Origin: a virus
DNA: 45,797 nucleotides
IMG/VR virus record: IMGVR_UViG_3300032157_000375
Coordinates: 1-45,797 of that record
Strand: one strand, 5' to 3'
Shown: piece after piece, positions 1 through 8,086 of the stretch
How positions within the stretch are numbered: the first letter of the stretch is position 1
How the letters are laid out: each line of letters opens with the position of its first letter
Notes under the pieces: generated by a model
Seen by the model: the letters and a program-made list of their open reading frames with translations, nothing else
The model's database searches: none
Told to the model about the DNA's origin: nothing
Made by a program: the position numbers and the translations under genes

Positions 1-951
1 ATGGAAGCGAAGGCGCTGACGTTCCGACTGATTGACCCCTTTACCGCCCTGGCGGCGTGGCCGCTGGCCAAGATCCTTGGATTGTTCCGGCGTGCCGGGC
101 TCGGGAACCTCCCGCAGACCCGCGACGCGATGGTGAACGCCGGCAGCATCCCGATCCGGAATCACTACTACGATCCCCAGATCAGCTTCGAGAAGTACGA
201 CGATGAGACCGAGCGGGATCTCCCCGGCATCGACCTCAACGAAGCCGGCCAGCGCGCCTTCCTCGAGCGCCTGGTCTACGCCCACGAGCTGCGCGAGATG
301 AACATCCGCACGGGCGGCACGTCGACGGACTACTTCCATTTCGGCGGTGCCAACGACCAGTTCGGGCCCGGCGATGCCGAGGTGCTCTACCAGGTCGTGC
401 GCGCGTTGAAGCCGAAGCGGATCATCGAAATCGGCTCGGGCTGGTCGACGAAGCTCGCCTACCAGGCCTGCGAGAAGAACCGCAAGGATGGCGTCTCCAG
501 CCGCCATACCTGCATCGAGCCATACGAGGATCGAGGCCTGCGCCGCATGGGGATCGACCTCGTGCGCCAGCGCGTCGAGGACATGGACTTGAAGCTCTTC
601 AACGAGCTCGGCGCCGGCGACATCCTGTTCATCGACTCGACGCACATCATCCGCCCGCATGGCGATGTGACGCGGGAGTACCTGCAGATCCTGCCGCGGT
701 TGAAGCCCGGCGTGGTCGTGCACGTGCACGACATCTTCACGCCGAGGAACTACCCGCGCCGGTGGATCGTCGACGAGCTCAGGTTCTGGAACGAGCAGTA
801 CATCCTGGAGGCCTTCCTCACCGGGAACGACCGGTTCGAGATCCTGCTCGCAAACAATTGGATGCACTCGAAGGGCGGGCTTTCGGCCGTGGCGCCCTAC
901 GTGCAGGCGCACCACAAGCCGGGCTCCTTTTATATGAGGAAGCGGGCCTGA
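1..951 (+). CDS. Class I SAM-dependent methyltransferase
   Basis: A 316-residue protein with the class I methyltransferase core. Motif I is at residues 140-150 (RIIEIGSGWST, the SAM-binding glycine loop). An acidic strand follows later (DILFIDSTH), then a central strand near VVVHVHDIF. It resembles the Methyltransf_24 type often found in polysaccharide or surface-glycan clusters; the substrate cannot be read from sequence. There is no signal peptide, so it is probably cytoplasmic. The window opens exactly on its ATG, so upstream context is missing. Its neighbour is a PEP-CTERM gene, which fits a host exopolysaccharide/exosortase locus rather than the prophage. Fold confidence is high, pathway only inferred. 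Confidence 0.8.
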   Translation: MEAKALTFRLIDPFTALAAWPLAKILGLFRRAGLGNLPQTRDAMVNAGSIPIRNHYYDPQISFEKYDDETERDLPGIDLNEAGQRAFLERLVYAHELREMNIRTGGTSTDYFHFGGANDQFGPGDAEVLYQVVRALKPKRIIEIGSGWSTKLAYQACEKNRKDGVSSRHTCIEPYEDRGLRRMGIDLVRQRVEDMDLKLFNELGAGDILFIDSTHIIRPHGDVTREYLQILPRLKPGVVVHVHDIFTPRNYPRRWIVDELRFWNEQYILEAFLTGNDRFEILLANNWMHSKGGLSAVAPYVQAHHKPGSFYMRKRA

Positions 952-1138
952 CGGCCGAGCAGGCGGTCAGAATCTCGATCAGGAGGTCGATGGGTTGGCG
1001 GGATCGCATGTAGCGATTGTGGGTGGCGGGCAGCACCTGGTGGTGCTGTGAATCTGGCGGGAATGCAGAGATATCCGCGTCGGTGCCTTTTACACCCTGC
1101 GCTGCAGCGGGGTGCCTAACACTCTGATATTCAACAAA

Positions 1139-1155
1139 TGGCACGGTTGGTGCTT
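1139..1155 (+). promoter_or_regulatory. Sigma-54 (RpoN) type promoter of the PEP-CTERM gene
   Basis: TGGCACGGTTGGTGCTT has GG at 1140-1141 and GC at 1152-1153, the required GG-N10-GC spacing, and differs from the -24/-12 consensus mainly by one base in the -12 element. It lies about 33 bases before the ATG of the PEP-CTERM gene, which has a purine-rich ribosome site (GGGGGCGG). PEP-CTERM genes in some bacteria, such as Zoogloea, are controlled by RpoN with the PrsK/PrsR pair, so the placement makes sense. The rest of 952-1187 shows nothing clear. Confidence 0.65.
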
Positions 1156-1187
1156 GGTCCGCCCCTTAAGAACAACAGGGGGCGGAC

Positions 1188-1826
1188 ATGCGTGCACTCA
1201 CCTTCATCGCGCTGCTGGCGGCCGCAGCTTCGGCCAACGCGGCGATCGTCAAATACGAATACACCGGCGCGGAGTACGACTACGTCGCCGACCCATCCGA
1301 TCCCACTGTGGGCGAGAATCCGTGGGTCGATCGGACGCAGAACCATATGTCCGGCTTCTTCTTGTTAGACACTAGCCTCGTGCCTGGCGGCGATCACCGT
1401 AACGGCACCTTCGAGCTCGGCGCGGACAAGGAATGCACGGAAGACTGCGGCCCGCTTCTCGATTACTTGTTCTTCGACGGCCTCAGGACCGAGACCTTGG
1501 CGACATGGGATGTGTCCGCACTTTTCAGGTTCACGACCGATGGCCATGGCGAGCTCACGGCGTGGGACATCGTCCTGCTGCAGGACTTCGAAGAGCTTTG
1601 GGTGACCGACCGTGGAGACGGCCGCAACTTCCCGGCCTGCGGCAATTGGGAGCCCACCGAAAGCGCATGCGTGATGAACCGTGAGGCGGGCACCTGGCGC
1701 CAGGTCCCGGTGCCAGAGCCTAGTGCGTTAGGGTTGGCGATCGCCGCGCTCGCCGGCGCCGCGTTCCTGAGATTGCAGACGTCTACAAAACGCGGGCGGC
1801 GAGCTCGCACTTCTCCGCCAGCCTGA
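1188..1826 (+). CDS. PEP-CTERM sorting domain protein
   Basis: A 212-residue secreted protein. Residues 1-19 form a Sec signal peptide (MRALTFIALLAAAASANAA). The C-terminus has the PEP-CTERM tripartite signal: VPEPS at 175-179, a hydrophobic segment at about 180-195 and a basic cluster KRGRR near 201. Such proteins are cleaved by exosortase EpsH/XrtA-type enzymes and displayed or released with exopolysaccharide. The middle region has four cysteines and no domain I recognise. After the basic cluster there are several extra residues (ARTSPPA), while most family members stop at once. The last 44 bases overlap a convergent prophage gene, so the 3' end may be hybrid sequence made by phage integration (inference). 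Confidence 0.85.
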   Translation: MRALTFIALLAAAASANAAIVKYEYTGAEYDYVADPSDPTVGENPWVDRTQNHMSGFFLLDTSLVPGGDHRNGTFELGADKECTEDCGPLLDYLFFDGLRTETLATWDVSALFRFTTDGHGELTAWDIVLLQDFEELWVTDRGDGRNFPACGNWEPTESACVMNREAGTWRQVPVPEPSALGLAIAALAGAAFLRLQTSTKRGRRARTSPPA

Positions 1827-2004
1827 GATTGCGCTGCCGCGCGTCGTTGAAGAGCTTCACCACGGTGGGGCTCTCATGCCGCTCGGCTTCCTTGCGGCAG
1901 TACTCCGCTTCCCTGCGGCACGCCATCGCGGCAGTCAGGTAGTCCTCAGCGGTGAAGCGGATGAAGCCGGGCACGCGCCCAGTTTCATCCGCGACCGGCG
2001 GCAT
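1783..2004 (-). CDS. Small hypothetical phage protein, last gene of the late operon
   Basis: A 73-residue soluble, charged, probably helical protein with a Glu/Arg-rich centre (CRREAEYCRKEAERHES) and no membrane segment. I recognise no family. It lies 45 bases after the lipoprotein gene on the same strand and is the leftmost phage gene. Its end overlaps the 3' end of the PEP-CTERM gene on the other strand by 44 bases, which places the phage-host junction at or near here. Confidence 0.55.
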   Translation of the reverse strand: MPPVADETGRVPGFIRFTAEDYLTAAMACRREAEYCRKEAERHESPTVVKLFNDARQRNLRLAEKCELAARVL

Positions 2005-2048
2005 CGTCCATTCAGTGCCGGCGGCCGCGAATTACTGTATGCGCGTTG

Positions 2049-2513
2049 TCAGACCGGCGCCGCGTAGAGGGCCGCGGCGTCCGCGATCCAGCCCAAGACC
2101 TCGGCGAGCTTGAGCAAGGTGTCCGACTCGAGACCGCCCACCCCGGTGCGCTTCTGCAGCTCGGTTTGCGCCACGGAGATCAGCGCCAGCGCGAGCGTGC
2201 GATCGGATGGCGGGAGATCCGCGGGCAGCTGCTCGGCGGCGATCGACGCCAGGCGCTGCAGCGTGATCGGCTCGCCCTTCGCGGTTTCGGCGACGAGCTT
2301 GGCCACGTCCATCACGCGGCGCGCGCGCTCACCTCGTTCGCTGAGCGAGGCCTGCTCGACGTACTTCATGGCCGCGTACTTCACGATCAGCTGAGCGGCG
2401 GCGCCGTGCGTCTCGAGCGTGCCGCTGGTGCTGGCGCATCCGGTGAGGCTGCCGGCGGTGAGCGCCGCGGCCGCGGCGGCGAGAATGGAAACGAAGATTC
2501 TGGACCGTTTCAT
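2049..2513 (-). CDS. Small outer-membrane lipoprotein of the lysis region
   Basis: A 154-residue protein. Residues 1-24 are a lipoprotein signal ending in the lipobox LTGC, so it should be lipidated and sent to the periplasm or outer membrane. I chose the ATG at 2513 because it opens the lipoprotein signal and overlaps the stop of the holin-like gene by ATGA; the reading frame extends further upstream but that part would destroy the signal. The mature part is mostly helical. Lipoproteins next to holin and endolysin genes can be o-spanins, but this one is longer than Rz1 types and lacks their proline-rich look, so spanin function is only a possibility. Confidence 0.7.
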   Translation of the reverse strand: MKRSRIFVSILAAAAAALTAGSLTGCASTSGTLETHGAAAQLIVKYAAMKYVEQASLSERGERARRVMDVAKLVAETAKGEPITLQRLASIAAEQLPADLPPSDRTLALALISVAQTELQKRTGVGGLESDTLLKLAEVLGWIADAAALYAAPV

Positions 2514-2764
2514 GGGGCCTTTCCTGTGGTCAGTTGAGAAATCGTGTGATCCTTGCCCGCGCTCGAGAGCGACGTGCCGAGCCAGAAGCCGACGACACCA
2601 CCGAAGGCAGCGATCAACGCGCCGGAGATCTGCGTGAGCGATTCCTTCACGCTCGGATCGATGGATCGCGCGAAGAAGAACAATGCGAACACGAAGCCGA
2701 AGAAGCCGAGGATCACGATGATCGAAACGACTAATTGGCAAATGAGTTTGAACTTGGGTGTCAT
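2510..2764 (-). CDS. Putative holin or holin-like membrane protein
   Basis: An 84-residue protein with two hydrophobic segments, about residues 9-33 (very rich in Phe, Ile, Val) and 45-66 (LTQISGALIAAFGGVVGFWLG), joined by a short charged loop, and a polar tail. Size, two membrane spans and position directly after the endolysin gene (ATGA overlap at 2761-2764) fit a class II-like holin that would release the endolysin. Holins are poorly conserved, so the call depends on topology and context. Confidence 0.65.
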   Translation of the reverse strand: MTPKFKLICQLVVSIIVILGFFGFVFALFFFARSIDPSVKESLTQISGALIAAFGGVVGFWLGTSLSSAGKDHTISQLTTGKAP

Positions 2765-3333
2765 GCTGCCTCCGGTGAAAGGCCGACACGCTCGCGCAGC
2801 CAGCCGTAAACGAATCTCTCGTCCTTTGGACGGGTCTCGGCGAGGTGGATGTACCGTTCGCCCTGCAGGCAGTTGAGCGCCTTGTACAGGACGATCGCCC
2901 CCTCGGTGCCGCGCCAGGCGAGGAAGGCCTGCAGCGCCCGCTCGGTGGCGGGGCCCATGCGGTAGTCCACGTCGACGTCGGGATACTTGCTGCCGTTCTG
3001 ATTGAACGCGTTGAGGCAGCGCTGCAGCATGCCGATCGCGACGTTGGGGCCGCAGTTGACCCCGGTGTCGATGAGCTCTTCAGCGATTGCGCGCGAGATC
3101 TGCAGGATCCTCGAGAAGCCGGGCCGCTGGACGAAGAGCCAGTCGTAGCAGTTGAAGGCCTCGGCGCGAGTGAGCTTTTCGACGTCCGCCGGCGTGCACG
3201 GCTTCTGCCGGTACTCGGTCAGCGTGTCGAGCGTTATGCCCCACCTGGTTGGGCCGCCGGAGTCGGCCGGATCGTTCGTGTACTCATCGCCCTCGACGTC
3301 GAGCACGCGATTGATGATGGCGTCGACGCTCAT
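2761..3333 (-). CDS. Endolysin, glycoside hydrolase family 108 type
   Basis: A 190-residue muramidase-like lysozyme that would cut peptidoglycan at the end of the lytic cycle. Near the N-terminus it carries the GH108 signature, with the expected catalytic glutamate E14 followed by NDPADSGGPTRWGIT. The C-terminal half (about 100-180) looks like the peptidoglycan-binding domain that usually follows GH108. There is no signal peptide, so export should depend on the holin-like protein encoded next. It overlaps both neighbours by 4 bases. Family assignment is strong from the motif and length. Confidence 0.88.
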   Translation of the reverse strand: MSVDAIINRVLDVEGDEYTNDPADSGGPTRWGITLDTLTEYRQKPCTPADVEKLTRAEAFNCYDWLFVQRPGFSRILQISRAIAEELIDTGVNCGPNVAIGMLQRCLNAFNQNGSKYPDVDVDYRMGPATERALQAFLAWRGTEGAIVLYKALNCLQGERYIHLAETRPKDERFVYGWLRERVGLSPEAA

Positions 3334-3686
3334 TGCTTCGGCACCAGCCCTGCCAGCTTTGCCTCGAGGAAGCGCTGCTGGGCCAGCAGGTCATCGCGTC
3401 GCTGATAGAGCAGCAGCTCGACGGCCAGGTCCTGATCCTCGAGCGCCTTGATGCGCATGTTGATGTCGAACAGTTCGCGCCTCACGCTGTTGAGCTCACT
3501 CTGCGCCGACTCCCTGAGCACCGTGCCGCGCAGATCCGCCATGTCCTTACTCAGGGTCGACGTGACCTGCTGGACGTCGCCGGCGTCGGCCTTCTGCGTG
3601 TAGAGCAAGGGGATCGCCACCATGCAGAAGCCGAGACACGCCAGCGCAGCGCAGCTCGTGTATGGATGACGCTTGATCTCTCCCAT
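3330..3686 (-). CDS. Single-pass membrane protein with coiled coil
   Basis: A 118-residue protein starting MGEIKRHPYTS, with one membrane segment at about residues 10-30 and a long helical, coiled-coil-like region of alternating Leu and charged residues after it. I chose the ATG at 3686 because GGAGG lies 5 bases before it; an upstream ATG at 3713 (MSDTLVGG) has no clear ribosome site. An inner-membrane protein with a periplasmic coiled coil beside endolysin and holin could be an i-spanin (Rz-like), with the downstream lipoprotein as partner. That is inference from topology only. Confidence 0.6.
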   Translation of the reverse strand: MGEIKRHPYTSCAALACLGFCMVAIPLLYTQKADAGDVQQVTSTLSKDMADLRGTVLRESAQSELNSVRRELFDINMRIKALEDQDLAVELLLYQRRDDLLAQQRFLEAKLAGLVPKQ

Positions 3687-3714
3687 GATTCCTCCAACGA
3701 GTGTGTCGCTCATA

Positions 3715-4221
3715 TCAGAACCAGATCTCGGCGCGGAGGAAGTCCTGCCCGAGGTTCTTCTTCTCCGGCCCATGATCGAGACTCGCGTTGCTGCAGTGGT
3801 TGGCCGTGATCAGCACGTCGCCCCACTTGAATCCCATCATGGGCAGGAAGCAGAACGGCAACGGTGTGATGCGGTTGCAGTCGAGGTCGCCATCGAAGTG
3901 GCAGCGCTGGGCCTCCTTGAACATGAGGCCCATCCCGAGGATGGGCTGGAACCGCTTGCCTTCGCGGAAGATCCACAGCTTGCTGATCGAGATCCCGAGG
4001 TAAGGATCGATCGTCACGGTGCCGTCGTAGATCTCCTGCTCACCGAAGTAGTAGGCGCGCAGCTCCCAGCTGTCGTCGAAGACGCAGCCCACCGTGGCCA
4101 CGCCGCCGGACTTGCCCTCGCCCATCCTGAACGACGCGCCAGGCCCGGCGGTGATGTCGCAGGAGAACGCGGGCGCGGCGAGGCCCGCCAGCAGCGCAGC
4201 CGCCAGCACGAGTCTTTTCAT
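3715..4221 (-). CDS. Secreted protein of unknown function
   Basis: A 168-residue protein with a clear Sec signal peptide (MKRLVLAAALLAGLAAPAFS, residues 1-20) then a cysteine. The ATG at 4221 is preceded by GGGAGG at 7 bases; the frame extends upstream but that would bury the signal. The mature part is beta-rich with several aromatic residues and cysteine pairs, ending in DFLRAEIWF; a terminal Phe and alternating pattern resemble small outer-membrane barrels or PagL-like acyloxyhydrolases, but I cannot place it. It sits in the late operon between tail and lysis genes. Confidence 0.6.
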   Translation of the reverse strand: MKRLVLAAALLAGLAAPAFSCDITAGPGASFRMGEGKSGGVATVGCVFDDSWELRAYYFGEQEIYDGTVTIDPYLGISISKLWIFREGKRFQPILGMGLMFKEAQRCHFDGDLDCNRITPLPFCFLPMMGFKWGDVLITANHCSNASLDHGPEKKNLGQDFLRAEIWF

Positions 4222-4247
4222 GGATCGCCCTCCCAGGCGAGTAAAGG

Positions 4248-4580
4248 CTAGATGCCGAGCTCGACAAATCTTTCGACGCACATCCCCACGATCTCTTCGA
4301 TGTCAGAGTCCGGAAGCCCCTTCGGGCCATCGTCGTCCTCGAGCTGGGCGCGAAGCTTCTCGTTTTCGTGCAGGGCAATCCGCAGCGCCAGCGCCGCGTA
4401 TTTCAGCGACAGATCCACATCGATGTTGAGAAAGGCGCGCTTCGCCCACGCGATCTCCGGCTCGTCCTGGCTCTCCTTCGACGTGGCGATCTGGAGCGCT
4501 CGCTTCTCGATCGCGCTCTTGAATCGCGACAGCAGGATGGGATCGGTCTGCAGAGTCTGGATTCGATCGGATCGCCGCAT
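4248..4580 (-). CDS. Hypothetical protein after the tail tip gene
   Basis: A 110-residue, acidic, mostly helical protein with no signal peptide or membrane segment. The ATG at 4580 is preceded by GGGAG at 5 bases; a GTG two codons upstream is less likely. Its gene starts 10 bases after the tail tip gene. Small genes here in lambdoid phages may serve tail fibre assembly, but nothing in the sequence shows that. Confidence 0.6.
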   Translation of the reverse strand: MRRSDRIQTLQTDPILLSRFKSAIEKRALQIATSKESQDEPEIAWAKRAFLNIDVDLSLKYAALALRIALHENEKLRAQLEDDDGPKGLPDSDIEEIVGMCVERFVELGI

Positions 4581-4590
4581 GCGCACTCCC

Positions 4591-7041
4591 TCAGCTGCCG
4601 TCGTTGTGGCCGTGGCTAACGGTGACCGTGTTGGTGGTCGCGGTGCGGCTAATGTTGTCCGTCACCACGCACTGCACCGTCACCGAGATGTAGATCTGAT
4701 CCGATGGGTCCTGCGAGGTTCGCACCTGGCAGCTCTGCGACGTGCCATTGAGCAGCGTCGGCGTGCCGTCCGGATCGTCCTCGGCCACGATCGACCAGGC
4801 GTAGGTGTACGGCGCGGTGCCACCGCTCGGCGTGGCGGTGATGTTGTTGCTGGTGATCGTGGTCGCGTTGGCCGTCTTGACGATCGGCGACGTGCCCGCG
4901 GCCGTGGCGGTGAACGAAGGCGTCCGCACGATCGACACCGGCACGTCGACGATGTACGTCTGCGCGGCGCTGTCCGTGACCGTGCAACGCGCCACACCGG
5001 AGCGTGACTCCGGATCCGCGAGGGTTGTCGCGCTGAACGTCGTGGCCGCCGCGGTTGGGCTCGTAATCGTGATGCCGGATCCGCCGCTCGCCCAAGTCCA
5101 CGCGTAGGTGTATGGCGAAGTGCCGCCATTCGGCGTGACGGTGACGCTCCCCGTGGTCTGGCTCGCGCCGGTGCCCGAGCTCGAGGCGCTGCCCGGCGAT
5201 GCGCTCGCGGTGAGCGTGGCCGATACTCCGAGGGCGGCGCCCGCGACGCCACCGCCCGAGGGCACCCAATCCGAGTACTCGCCGTGCTTTTTCGAGCGCA
5301 CCCGAAAGTAGTAAGTCGTGGTCGACGTGCGATCAATATAAGCCTGGTTGTCCGTGCCATCGTAGACCGTGGTGGCGCCGGACATATCCGAGTTGGTCGA
5401 GGCCTCGACTTCGTAGAGAACGCCTTGCGTCGAGGACCGCGTCCAGCGGAAGAGCACCGCGTCGGTCTGCGGCACCGTCACCGGCGCCGACGGCGCGGCG
5501 GGCCGCTCCACCTGGCGGATCGTGGCCACCGTGTTGGGCGTGATGTAGTCGGCCGTCTCGATCGGAACGTACACGCTCGCCGCGTCAGATTTCGCGGTGC
5601 ACACCACGCGGCCCGCCTCGGCCGTGAACTCGAGCTGCCGCTCGATGTTGCGGAATACGCGGTTGGTCCAGCCGAAAGTTGTATGGCTCAGCTGGAACGT
5701 CTCGCCGGGCGCGATCTTCAGGAGATTGAGGGCGCCGCGGATGTTGATGATCCGCATTTGCCGAGACTTGCGCAGCTCGATCTCACAGAGACGTTGGGCT
5801 CGGTACTTGTCCACACACCCGCGCAGCACGATCTCCTTCGGAATGAACTCCCCGCCATCCTGGTCCTGGTAGGTGGAGTAGGTGCGAAATGGAGTCGTCT
5901 GCTGAATGTAGTCGTTGGCCTCGTCAATGAAGACGCCGGCGACAGCGTTGTATCGATCTTGGTCGTCGGTCGTGTCCTGGATCTCGATCGGCGCTTCCTC
6001 GAGCGTGTAGAGATCGTCCTGGGTGATGGTGTGCAGCGGCGTGTCGTAGCCGCCGGCGTACACCCGCCACTTTCCGTGCGGGTACACCGCGTGCCCCGCC
6101 ATCGACTGCAGAATGGCCTCGAGGATCTCCCTGCGGGTCTCCCCCGTGCTCACCTCGAGATCGTTGTTCCAGGTGACCTGGTCGCCGTCAGGCGTGACGT
6201 ACGCGCCGGTGAGCTGCGTGTCGTTGACGTTGGCCGCGGCCGCGAAGTACGGATCGTCGATGCGCGAATCCGCCTCGCGGAAGCCATAGCGAATCAGCCT
6301 GGTCGCTTGATCGTTGACCACCGAGCCACCGGAGATGTAATGGCGGGCATGCAACGCCGGGTTGCGCGTGAATTCCCAGGTGCTCGGATTGTCGCGACGG
6401 TGGCTGCCGCTGCCGCCGTTGGTCGAGTCCTTCCGCGGGTCGTAGCAAAGCGCGCCTTCAATGATGGCCGTGATGTTCTGCGGCGCCCCCTGCGGCCACT
6501 TGTCCTGGTCCCGCAGCATCTTCACGTGAATGTAGGTCACACCACGCAGCCGGTGCGATGACGACCAGGTGCCGGGGAACGCAGCAACAAGGGCACTGTC
6601 CGCCGTCTGGGCCTGTGTCCCGAGGTACTTGGTGATCCAGCACACGCCCGCGAGCGGGCCTGAGGTCACCGCTCCGCCACCGTCGATTTGGTCCTCGAGC
6701 ACTCGGATCTTGTCGATCCACACGTCTCGGATGGCGTTGCACTGGTGACCAGCGAACACCACCACGTAGTGAAGGTATTCGTTGTCCTCTCCCGACGCTC
6801 CGAAGAAGACTATGGCTCCACCGCACCGGGTGCGTCCGAAAACCAGGCGACGGTTCTCGATCGTGTTGCGGATCGTGACATTGACTGGTGGTGGCGTGCC
6901 GGCGGAGCGGCGAGCGCGCGAGCGCGCGAGCGCACCAAGAATCACGTTGACCAACACCATGCGCACCAGCTGCGCCACGGTGCCTTTCGCAACGAGGAAG
7001 GCGCCGACCACCTTCAGGCCGGCAGCAAAACCTGCGCCCAT
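4591..7041 (-). CDS. Tail tip / host specificity protein (lambda gpJ-like)
   Basis: An 816-residue protein that should form the central tip of the tail and contact the host receptor. The N-terminal 50 residues contain a hydrophobic Ala/Val/Leu stretch; the middle (about 150-500) has the gpJ-like tail-hub core (for example IMSVTYIHVKM-like and YNAVAGVFIDEANDY segments). The C-terminal third holds an FN3-like domain (residues about 525-610) and at least two Ig/PKD-like repeats with SPYTYAW or APYTYAW motifs. The ATG at 7041 overlaps the upstream stop (TAATG). The repeats probably extend the tip toward the cell surface. Confidence 0.8.
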   Translation of the reverse strand: MGAGFAAGLKVVGAFLVAKGTVAQLVRMVLVNVILGALARSRARRSAGTPPPVNVTIRNTIENRRLVFGRTRCGGAIVFFGASGEDNEYLHYVVVFAGHQCNAIRDVWIDKIRVLEDQIDGGGAVTSGPLAGVCWITKYLGTQAQTADSALVAAFPGTWSSSHRLRGVTYIHVKMLRDQDKWPQGAPQNITAIIEGALCYDPRKDSTNGGSGSHRRDNPSTWEFTRNPALHARHYISGGSVVNDQATRLIRYGFREADSRIDDPYFAAAANVNDTQLTGAYVTPDGDQVTWNNDLEVSTGETRREILEAILQSMAGHAVYPHGKWRVYAGGYDTPLHTITQDDLYTLEEAPIEIQDTTDDQDRYNAVAGVFIDEANDYIQQTTPFRTYSTYQDQDGGEFIPKEIVLRGCVDKYRAQRLCEIELRKSRQMRIINIRGALNLLKIAPGETFQLSHTTFGWTNRVFRNIERQLEFTAEAGRVVCTAKSDAASVYVPIETADYITPNTVATIRQVERPAAPSAPVTVPQTDAVLFRWTRSSTQGVLYEVEASTNSDMSGATTVYDGTDNQAYIDRTSTTTYYFRVRSKKHGEYSDWVPSGGGVAGAALGVSATLTASASPGSASSSGTGASQTTGSVTVTPNGGTSPYTYAWTWASGGSGITITSPTAAATTFSATTLADPESRSGVARCTVTDSAAQTYIVDVPVSIVRTPSFTATAAGTSPIVKTANATTITSNNITATPSGGTAPYTYAWSIVAEDDPDGTPTLLNGTSQSCQVRTSQDPSDQIYISVTVQCVVTDNISRTATTNTVTVSHGHNDGS

Positions 7042-7433
7042 TAGAGGCGCCAGCTCGCGATGGCGCGACTCATCGAAGGGAATACGAGGCCGGCGGGCCC
7101 CGGCGCCGCGATTCGCGCGCCGATGCAAACGCCGGCGACCTCGCGTCCGTCCTCTTCCTGGTACACGACGGCATCACCGGCGATCGCGCGCGAGGGGTGC
7201 GACGGCTCGCCCAGCGCATGACTCACGAGCCCGACCAGTCCGCCATGTGCCGCGATGATGTCCTCGGCCTCGGCCTGGCTTGAGTACGCCGGAAACAGGT
7301 GACGGAGATCCTCGCCGCGTAACGCGACGATCATCTCGGCCACGAACTGACAGCAGTCGCCGGATCCGTAGACCAGCGGCCGCGCTCGCCAAGCATCGAT
7401 GACCGCGGTGTACGCGAGGACACGCGCCGTCAA
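7041..7433 (-). CDS. Tail assembly protein, NlpC/P60-like (DUF6950-like)
   Basis: A 130-residue protein with the pattern VYGSGDCCQFVAEMI near residue 20, typical of small phage NlpC/P60-related cysteine peptidase-like tail proteins (lambda gpK position). I chose a TTG start at 7433: GGAGG lies 8 bases upstream and it overlaps the stop of the previous gene (TTGA). The gene lies exactly where lambda K sits, between minor tail and tip genes. Cys in GDC(C) could be catalytic; a conserved His further on (SHALGEPSHPSRA) is possible but not proven. Function is inferred from position. Confidence 0.65.
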   Translation of the reverse strand: MTARVLAYTAVIDAWRARPLVYGSGDCCQFVAEMIVALRGEDLRHLFPAYSSQAEAEDIIAAHGGLVGLVSHALGEPSHPSRAIAGDAVVYQEEDGREVAGVCIGARIAAPGPAGLVFPSMSRAIASWRL

Positions 7434-8086
7434 TGTCGCTGCCTCCGGTTGTCCCAGGCAGCCCCACCGCTGTCGCCCGTGACGCCGTTGATGGCGCCTT
7501 GCTGGCCAGGCAGCACGCGCTGGCCACCCCAAAGGACTTCCTTGGTCTCGATACCCGGCACTTCGCGGAACCCGAGCTCGCCACTGAAGAACTCCTGCGC
7601 GTGCTCGTGCGTGTACCGGTAACCGTCCGGCGCATTCATGATGGCCAGGCGGTGCTCAGCAGACTGGGTGACCTTTGGCTCTGGACCCTCGATGCGCCGC
7701 ATGACACCCATGCGACCTTCCCAATTGATCTCCGGCTCCGCGACCATCTGCCAGGTGTTCGGATCCACAAAGCCAAGGTATTCGGTCACCGCGCGGCCGA
7801 AGGAATTGTCGATGTCCGATTCGCTGATTCTGGATGGATCGATGAGATCCACTCCGCTCAACGCGTAATGCTTCGACTCGGGGACCAGGCGAGTGTGCTC
7901 TGGCGGGGAGTTGATCTCGCCGAGGTCACCCACGCCGGTGTACTCGGCGCCGTTGATCGTGATGGTGCCAATACCAGACCAGACGCGCGTGTGTTGGCTC
8001 AGAAAATCGAAGTCCACCGCGATGAAAGGCATGTAGCGGCTCTTCCCCGCTTCCGTTTCATTGGTGGAATGCTCGAACCAGCTCAT
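7430..8086 (-). CDS. Minor tail protein (DUF2163/BR0599-like)
   Basis: A 218-residue beta-rich protein in the place of lambda gpL. It begins MSWFEHSTNETEAGK and has a beta-rich segment with WSGIGTITINGAEYTGVGDLG, a pattern seen in phage tail proteins of the DUF2163/BR0599 type that also carry GG..Y.G.G.L. It ends with a low-complexity tail (GDSGGAAWDNRRQRH). It overlaps both neighbours by 4 bases. A role at the tail tip baseplate is likely by position; exact function is not shown. Confidence 0.65.
   Translation of the reverse strand: MSWFEHSTNETEAGKSRYMPFIAVDFDFLSQHTRVWSGIGTITINGAEYTGVGDLGEINSPPEHTRLVPESKHYALSGVDLIDPSRISESDIDNSFGRAVTEYLGFVDPNTWQMVAEPEINWEGRMGVMRRIEGPEPKVTQSAEHRLAIMNAPDGYRYTHEHAQEFFSGELGFREVPGIETKEVLWGGQRVLPGQQGAINGVTGDSGGAAWDNRRQRH

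Noticed and set aside
2514-2789. N-terminal extension of the lipoprotein gene
   Set aside because: It would destroy the lipoprotein signal and overlap the whole holin-like gene.
5284-6561. Long plus-strand frame (425 codons) opposite the tail tip gene
   Set aside because: Arg/Val/Gly/His-rich shadow of a GC-rich gene on the other strand; no ribosome site, no domain.
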